DNA of 9,286 bases from CAVZLD01 sp964522605 (GTDB lineage Bacteria; Planctomycetota; Planctomycetia; Pirellulales; Pirellulaceae), in contig CAZFWV010000271.1 of the NCBI GenBank assembly GCA_964522605.1, positions 1 to 9,286 of the forward strand, read 5' to 3'. The stretch's first letter is position 1; each line of letters starts with the position of its first letter. Position numbers and translations under genes: made by a program. Shown here in pieces: positions 6,355-9,286 of this stretch. The notes beneath the pieces are model-generated. The model saw only the letters and a list, made by a program, of their open reading frames with translations, ran no database searches and had not been told where the DNA came from.

Positions 6355-6959
6355 CGCTCCGTTTGCGGTCGGTAGGGAGTATATAAACCCAGCGGGTAAA
6401 GCAGGGCCAAAGTCCAGGCAAAAACGATGTGGGTCAGGGCCCCAACCCACCAAGGAACCAGATCCACAATCCAGCGACCGCCAAACAAGAGCGGCTGAAT
6501 CCAGGACAGTAAGCCGTAGAAGTTAATCAACCAGATTGCCAAGCCCAGCACAGTTGCCAAGAACAATCGACCACCGAGTCCGGAATTCGGCGTAAACCGT
6601 GTCAGCGCCAAATAGACGGGAATCCCCAGCAGCATCCCCGTTGCCAGATAGAGACAACAGCCGATCGCCAGCGTCAGGCCATCCTGCATCTGCAGGGCTT
6701 TTTCCCCGAGCGGAAAAGTCAAGTAGACGCGAATCAGCTCCAACGGATGCTGCCCCCAGAGCAAGGATCCCACAATGTTGAATAACAGGCTGGTCGCAGC
6801 ACCGAACATCCCCAACATGAATCCGGTGGTCGCGTAGTAGGCGGTGTAATAACTCGTTGCCTGCCAGTGCGCCGGCGGCGCCTGCAACTCACTCTCGAGC
6901 TGCCGCACGCGTGATCGCAGTTGTTCTAATTCCTGTATCTTCGTCGCTTCGTCTGCCAT
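6351..6959 (-). CDS. Unrecognised polytopic membrane protein with N-terminal coiled coil
   Basis: This 202-aa protein belongs to no family I can name with confidence. Residues about 5-28 (TKIQELEQLRSRVRQLESEL) have a heptad-like Leu pattern and should form a short coiled coil. Four or five hydrophobic segments follow, at about 45-70, 93-120, 131-155 and 165-195. Several Gly and aromatic residues lie inside the helices, and one motif reads PLELIRVYLTFPLGEKAL. There are no CxxCH or CxxC motifs, although one helix carries a Cys pair (GCCLYL). It sits between the diheme cytochrome and ccoN and overlaps ccoN by 4 nt, so it is probably an accessory subunit or assembly factor of this oxidase. The ATG at 6959 has GGGAG at proper spacing. 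The in-frame TTG at 6971 does not. Confidence 0.82.
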   Translation of the reverse strand: MADEATKIQELEQLRSRVRQLESELQAPPAHWQATSYYTAYYATTGFMLGMFGAATSLLFNIVGSLLWGQHPLELIRVYLTFPLGEKALQMQDGLTLAIGCCLYLATGMLLGIPVYLALTRFTPNSGLGGRLFLATVLGLAIWLINFYGLLSWIQPLLFGGRWIVDLVPWWVGALTHIVFAWTLALLYPLGLYTPYRPQTER

Positions 6960-7032
6960 CGTCGCTCCCAATCCTCCCGGACCCCGTCAGGAAAATCTCC
7001 TCCGGCAGCGGCCCCACGCCGGCCGCGCGAGT

Positions 7033-8445
7033 TCAAACTCCCGCATCAATCTGCGACGCTTCTTCTGACTCATCCCCCGTGCCGTCTGCAGGCTCTTCNN
7101 NNNNNNNNNNNNNNNNNNNNNNNNNNNNNNNNNNNNNNNNNNNNNNNNNNNNNNNNNNNNNNNNNNNNNNNNNNNNNNNNNNNNNNNNNNNNNNNNNNGC
7201 AGGTTCTTCGTCTGCAGGTTCTTCCGCTGGCTCGTCGTCATCGACGGTGGGTTCGGACGTGTCGGCTGTATCGGTCATCGTCGCTTCCGCGACTGCCGGC
7301 GGTGGCGGCTGAATGTCCTCGATCCCGGGCACGTCGCGGCCTTCGACGATACTCAGAATGTAATGGACCAGGTGCCAGATCGTGTCGGGTTCTTCGGCCA
7401 GAGCATCTCCGAAGGCGGGCATCGGAGTCCCGTTAATTCCCGAGTAGATACGACGATAGACATCGATGGGACGGCGCCCGCCGTGGAGCATACCGGAGGT
7501 CAAATCGGCGGCGTACGCGACGTTGCCCCAATCGTCTTTTCCGACGTTCTCCTGCGTATAGCCTCGACCATCATTCCCGTGGCATTTTGCGCATCCGCGA
7601 TCCAGAAACGCTTTTCTGCCGGCCAGAATTGACTCATCCGAATATTCCGGGCGACGCGTGACGGGCAGCACGAGCTGATCACCGGCCGTCGCCCATTCAT
7701 CGTTCAGCGCCACAACCATCTCGGCGACATCCTCTTGATAGAAGCTGTCTTCCTCGAAGTCGGTCGTCTCGGGGTCATCCTCCAATTCCAATTCCGTCTC
7801 GGCGTAATAGAGGAGATCTTCTTCCAGTTCACCGCGTTGACTGAGCAGAACGACGTAATCGATGAGCGGTTGCAGGTCTTCATCGCGCAGCCAGCGAAAG
7901 GCCGGCATCGAAGTTCCTTTCGCCCCGTATTTAATCGTTCGCTCCAGATCCGCCCGTCGCGGTTTATAGCCACGGGGAGTCGAAGTGAACTTGAAGATCC
8001 CACGGCGGTAGTCGCGAGGTTTCGGGTTCAGATAGGGCGCCGCCGGTCCATTCCCATCACCACTAGCACCGTGGCACGGCAGACAATTCTCTTCATAGAC
8101 ACGCTGTCCATGCCGCAGTCGGTCGCGGTCGACAACGTCCTCGCGGGGGATCATTTCGTCCGCCGCGGCTTCCCCGGTCGACTCCTCTTCTTCTTCCACT
8201 TCCTGAGGGAGCATTCGCCGCGGGGAGGAAGCAGTACCGTAGAATGCGGTCAAGTAGTCCTTGAGTTCGGTCGCTGCCTTCTCGGGCAGCTCCGCCACCT
8301 CTTCCTTGTAGACGAAGGCGGATCGAGGTCGCGCGTCACAGCCTCCCAGGGCAGCGCACCACAGCAACCCCAATGACAGAACAACAAGCGTCCGATACGC
8401 GCCACGGCGAGCCACCGGGCGAGGGTGATAACCTGCAACGGGCAT
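7033..8445 (-). CDS. Diheme cytochrome c lipoprotein (CcoP-like heme module); contains assembly gap
   Basis: This is an exported electron carrier. The N-terminus has basic residues, a hydrophobic stretch (19-32) and a lipobox LGGC with C36, so it should be a lipid-anchored protein. Two cytochrome c domains follow: CLPCH (121-125) with axial Met M180 in GTSMPAF, and CAKCH (285-289) with M342 in GTPMPAF. The linker between them is strongly acidic (about 207-242). The C-terminal tail is a Glu/Pro/Ala/Asp repeat interrupted by 100 Ns, so the true length (about 470 aa as drawn) is unknown. It is the first gene of the oxidase operon, 73 nt before the next gene, and can supply the two hemes that CcoP normally carries. 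The ATG at 8445 lacks a good ribosome site, and no other in-frame ATG precedes the signal peptide. Confidence 0.93.
   Translation of the reverse strand: MPVAGYHPRPVARRGAYRTLVVLSLGLLWCAALGGCDARPRSAFVYKEEVAELPEKAATELKDYLTAFYGTASSPRRMLPQEVEEEEESTGEAAADEMIPREDVVDRDRLRHGQRVYEENCLPCHGASGDGNGPAAPYLNPKPRDYRRGIFKFTSTPRGYKPRRADLERTIKYGAKGTSMPAFRWLRDEDLQPLIDYVVLLSQRGELEEDLLYYAETELELEDDPETTDFEEDSFYQEDVAEMVVALNDEWATAGDQLVLPVTRRPEYSDESILAGRKAFLDRGCAKCHGNDGRGYTQENVGKDDWGNVAYAADLTSGMLHGGRRPIDVYRRIYSGINGTPMPAFGDALAEEPDTIWHLVHYILSIVEGRDVPGIEDIQPPPPAVAEATMTDTADTSEPTVDDDEPAEEPADEEPXXXXXXXXXXXXXXXXXXXXXXXXXXXXXXXXXXEEPADGTGDESEEASQIDAGV
7084..7233 (-). repeat. 15-nt coding tandem repeat around the gap (Glu-Glu-Pro-Ala-Asp unit)
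   Basis: On the coding strand a unit GAAGAACCTGCAGAC occurs complete at 7224-7210. It is followed by a partial copy at 7209-7199 that runs into the Ns. A near-identical unit, GAAGAGCCTGCAGAC, lies just past the Ns at 7098-7084. A diverged half unit (Glu-Pro-Ala) precedes the array at 7233-7225. Both flanks are in the same phase of the repeat, so the Ns most likely hide more copies. The encoded tail is acidic and probably disordered. Confidence 0.8.
7099..7198. other. Assembly gap, 100 Ns
   Basis: Exactly 100 undetermined bases lie inside the 3' part of the cytochrome c gene. A round 100 is a common placeholder for a gap of unknown size. Drawn at this length the reading frame stays open (GC+N, then 33 unknown codons, then Glu-Glu-Pro-Ala-Asp), but this does not prove the size. 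Confidence 0.98.
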
Positions 8446-8698
8446 GGTGAATGACTATCGAAACGGTCAGAGAGAAGCTAATGCCAGAAAAGAACAGGCA
8501 AGCAAGTTGCCAAATCTTCACCGAGCTGACAAGCCCCCCGGAGGACATTCTGCAGATTTTTCTCGATCCCCCGGGGACCGCGCCAAACCGGATCTCCCGT
8601 CCTGCGGTTGGTCGGATCGGCCGGCTTCGCAGCCCCGAAACGGGCCGATTCGCGGCGTTTCGACCCGATGTGCTAAGAAATCACAGGAGAACTGATCG
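8446..8698. promoter_or_regulatory. Divergent intergenic region with repeated CGAAACG motif
   Basis: This 253-bp region lies between the starts of the oxidase operon (minus) and the secreted-protein gene (plus), so it should hold both promoters. I see no convincing -35/-10 pair and no TTGAT-N4-ATCAA box of the FNR type. The motif CGAAACG occurs three times: at 8459-8465 (+), 8636-8642 (+) and 8656-8662 (minus). The last two form an inverted repeat with a 13-nt spacer. Two of the copies extend to TCGAAACG (8458-8465 and, on minus, 8663-8656). A minor 5-bp inverted repeat, GGCAA/TTGCC, lies at 8497-8511. AGGAG at 8685-8689 is the ribosome site for the + strand gene. Confidence 0.5.
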
Positions 8699-9208
8699 AT
8701 GAAACCCGCCCGTAGTCGGACCTGGCTGACCGCCCTTCTGTTCGCCGCGTTGTCCTCGAGCACCGGCCGTGCCGAGTTGGCGAGCCGAAAAGAGACCCTT
8801 CAGGGACACCGCTCGATCTTCCTGACCGTCAGCATTCCCGAGAGCGACGATGTCGCGCAACAATTCGGTTTGCGGAAGGAGTCGTTCGAACGATATCTGC
8901 TCCAGCAACTGCAGCAGACGGGCGTCCCCGTGTCGAACCGCTACACGGACCAAACGTTGATCCTGGAGATTCAGGTCGACCTATTGAAGGTCATCGATTC
9001 GGATGAAGGCGAGGTGTTTGCGTTCATTTCCCAATTCGAGGCAATTCAGCCCGCGCGGTTGGCCACGAACCAGAAGCCCGCTCTCGTCACCACCTGGCGT
9101 TCCACAAAATTCGGCGCCGTCACGCTCGCCCAGAAAAACCTGCTCCGCGACTCCGTTCTGCAGAGCCTGGAGCAGTTCCTGCGTGAGTTCAGGGAAGCGC
9201 AGGAGTAA
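8699..9208 (+). CDS. Secreted protein of unknown function
   Basis: This 169-aa protein matches no family I recognise. It starts with a classical signal peptide: basic residues (K2, R5, R7), a hydrophobic core (about 9-18) and a likely signal peptidase I site after GRA (about residue 25). The mature part is hydrophilic. It has a predicted amphipathic region with Gln-rich YLLQQLQQ (66-73), a beta-like stretch TLILEIQVDLLKVI (85-98), and a Leu/Glu-rich C-terminal helix. No Cys, CxxCH or membrane helix is present in the mature part, so it is not a cytochrome. The start is well supported by AGGAG nine nt before the ATG. It is divergent from the oxidase operon and could share regulation with it, but a functional link is not shown. 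Confidence 0.82.
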   Translation: MKPARSRTWLTALLFAALSSSTGRAELASRKETLQGHRSIFLTVSIPESDDVAQQFGLRKESFERYLLQQLQQTGVPVSNRYTDQTLILEIQVDLLKVIDSDEGEVFAFISQFEAIQPARLATNQKPALVTTWRSTKFGAVTLAQKNLLRDSVLQSLEQFLREFREAQE

Positions 9209-9216
9209 GGCGGGAA

Positions 9217-9274
9217 CAGGCTGGAGGCTGCAGGCTGGAGGTTTTAAGACTGCAGACTCTAACACCTCCAGCCT
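9217..9274 (+). terminator. Possible terminator / low-complexity repeat after the + strand gene
   Basis: The 11-nt block CAGGCTGGAGG occurs twice (9217-9227 and 9231-9241). AGGCTGGAGGT (9232-9242) is the exact reverse complement of ACCTCCAGCCT (9264-9274), giving an 11-bp stem with a 21-nt loop. It begins 8 nt after the stop codon at 9208. No uridine run follows (the downstream sequence is CTACTCTCTACT), so it is not a textbook intrinsic terminator. It may instead belong to a dispersed CAGCCTCC-type intergenic repeat. Confidence 0.45.
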
Positions 9275-9286
9275 CTACTCTCTACT

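Noticed and set aside
6355..6453. N-terminal extension of CcoN
   Set aside because: The added residues overlap the upstream gene and resemble no CcoN N-terminus. The ATGATGA junction supports the shorter start.
8446..8698. FNR-type box or sigma70 promoter for the oxidase operon
   Set aside because: Reading both strands by eye, I found no TTGAT-N4-ATCAA site and no convincing -35/-10 pair, so none is annotated.

Overview
The window most resembles a bacterial chromosome fragment from a planctomycete-like organism, with moderately high GC. This placement is an inference from gene style: divergent cbb3 oxidase subunits, a diheme cytochrome c lipoprotein with an acidic Glu/Pro/Ala/Asp tail, and palindromic intergenic repeats. 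No rRNA or other phylogenetic marker is present. A run of 100 Ns (7099-7198) shows that this is a scaffold.

Layout. Positions 1-299 hold no gene I can support. They contain a large composite palindrome (59-149) and a second hairpin (190-219). A small three-helix DUF4405-like membrane protein lies on the + strand (300-770). It converges, with a 9-nt gap, on a minus-strand cluster of eight genes spanning 8445 down to 780. In transcription order the cluster encodes: a diheme cytochrome c lipoprotein; an unrecognised membrane protein with four or five helices and an N-terminal coiled coil; CcoN (catalytic subunit); CcoO (monoheme cytochrome c); a 109-aa CcoS-like protein; a 58-aa single-helix protein resembling the N-terminal anchor of CcoP; CcoI (copper-exporting P1B ATPase); and a DsbD_2/TauE-SafE-like membrane protein. 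Four of the seven junctions are ATGA stop/start overlaps and a fifth is a 14-nt overlap, so the genes are very probably co-transcribed and translationally coupled. A 253-bp divergent intergenic region (8446-8698) separates this operon from a secreted protein of unknown function on the + strand (8699-9208). The window ends in a repeat-rich tail with an 11-bp hairpin.

How the genes work together. CcoN and CcoO form the core of a cbb3-type terminal oxidase, a high-affinity O2 reductase. CcoI and the DsbD_2-like protein probably supply copper for the CuB site, and the CcoS-like protein probably assists cofactor insertion. No canonical CcoP (membrane anchor plus two cytochrome c domains in one chain) is present. 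The anchor-like piece and the diheme piece are encoded separately at opposite ends of the operon, which suggests a split CcoP. CcoN keeps all the heme and CuB histidines and the active-site tyrosine. It has Gln where canonical CcoN has a conserved Glu. Together with the extra membrane protein, this marks a variant cbb3 complex, which is the most interesting content of the window.
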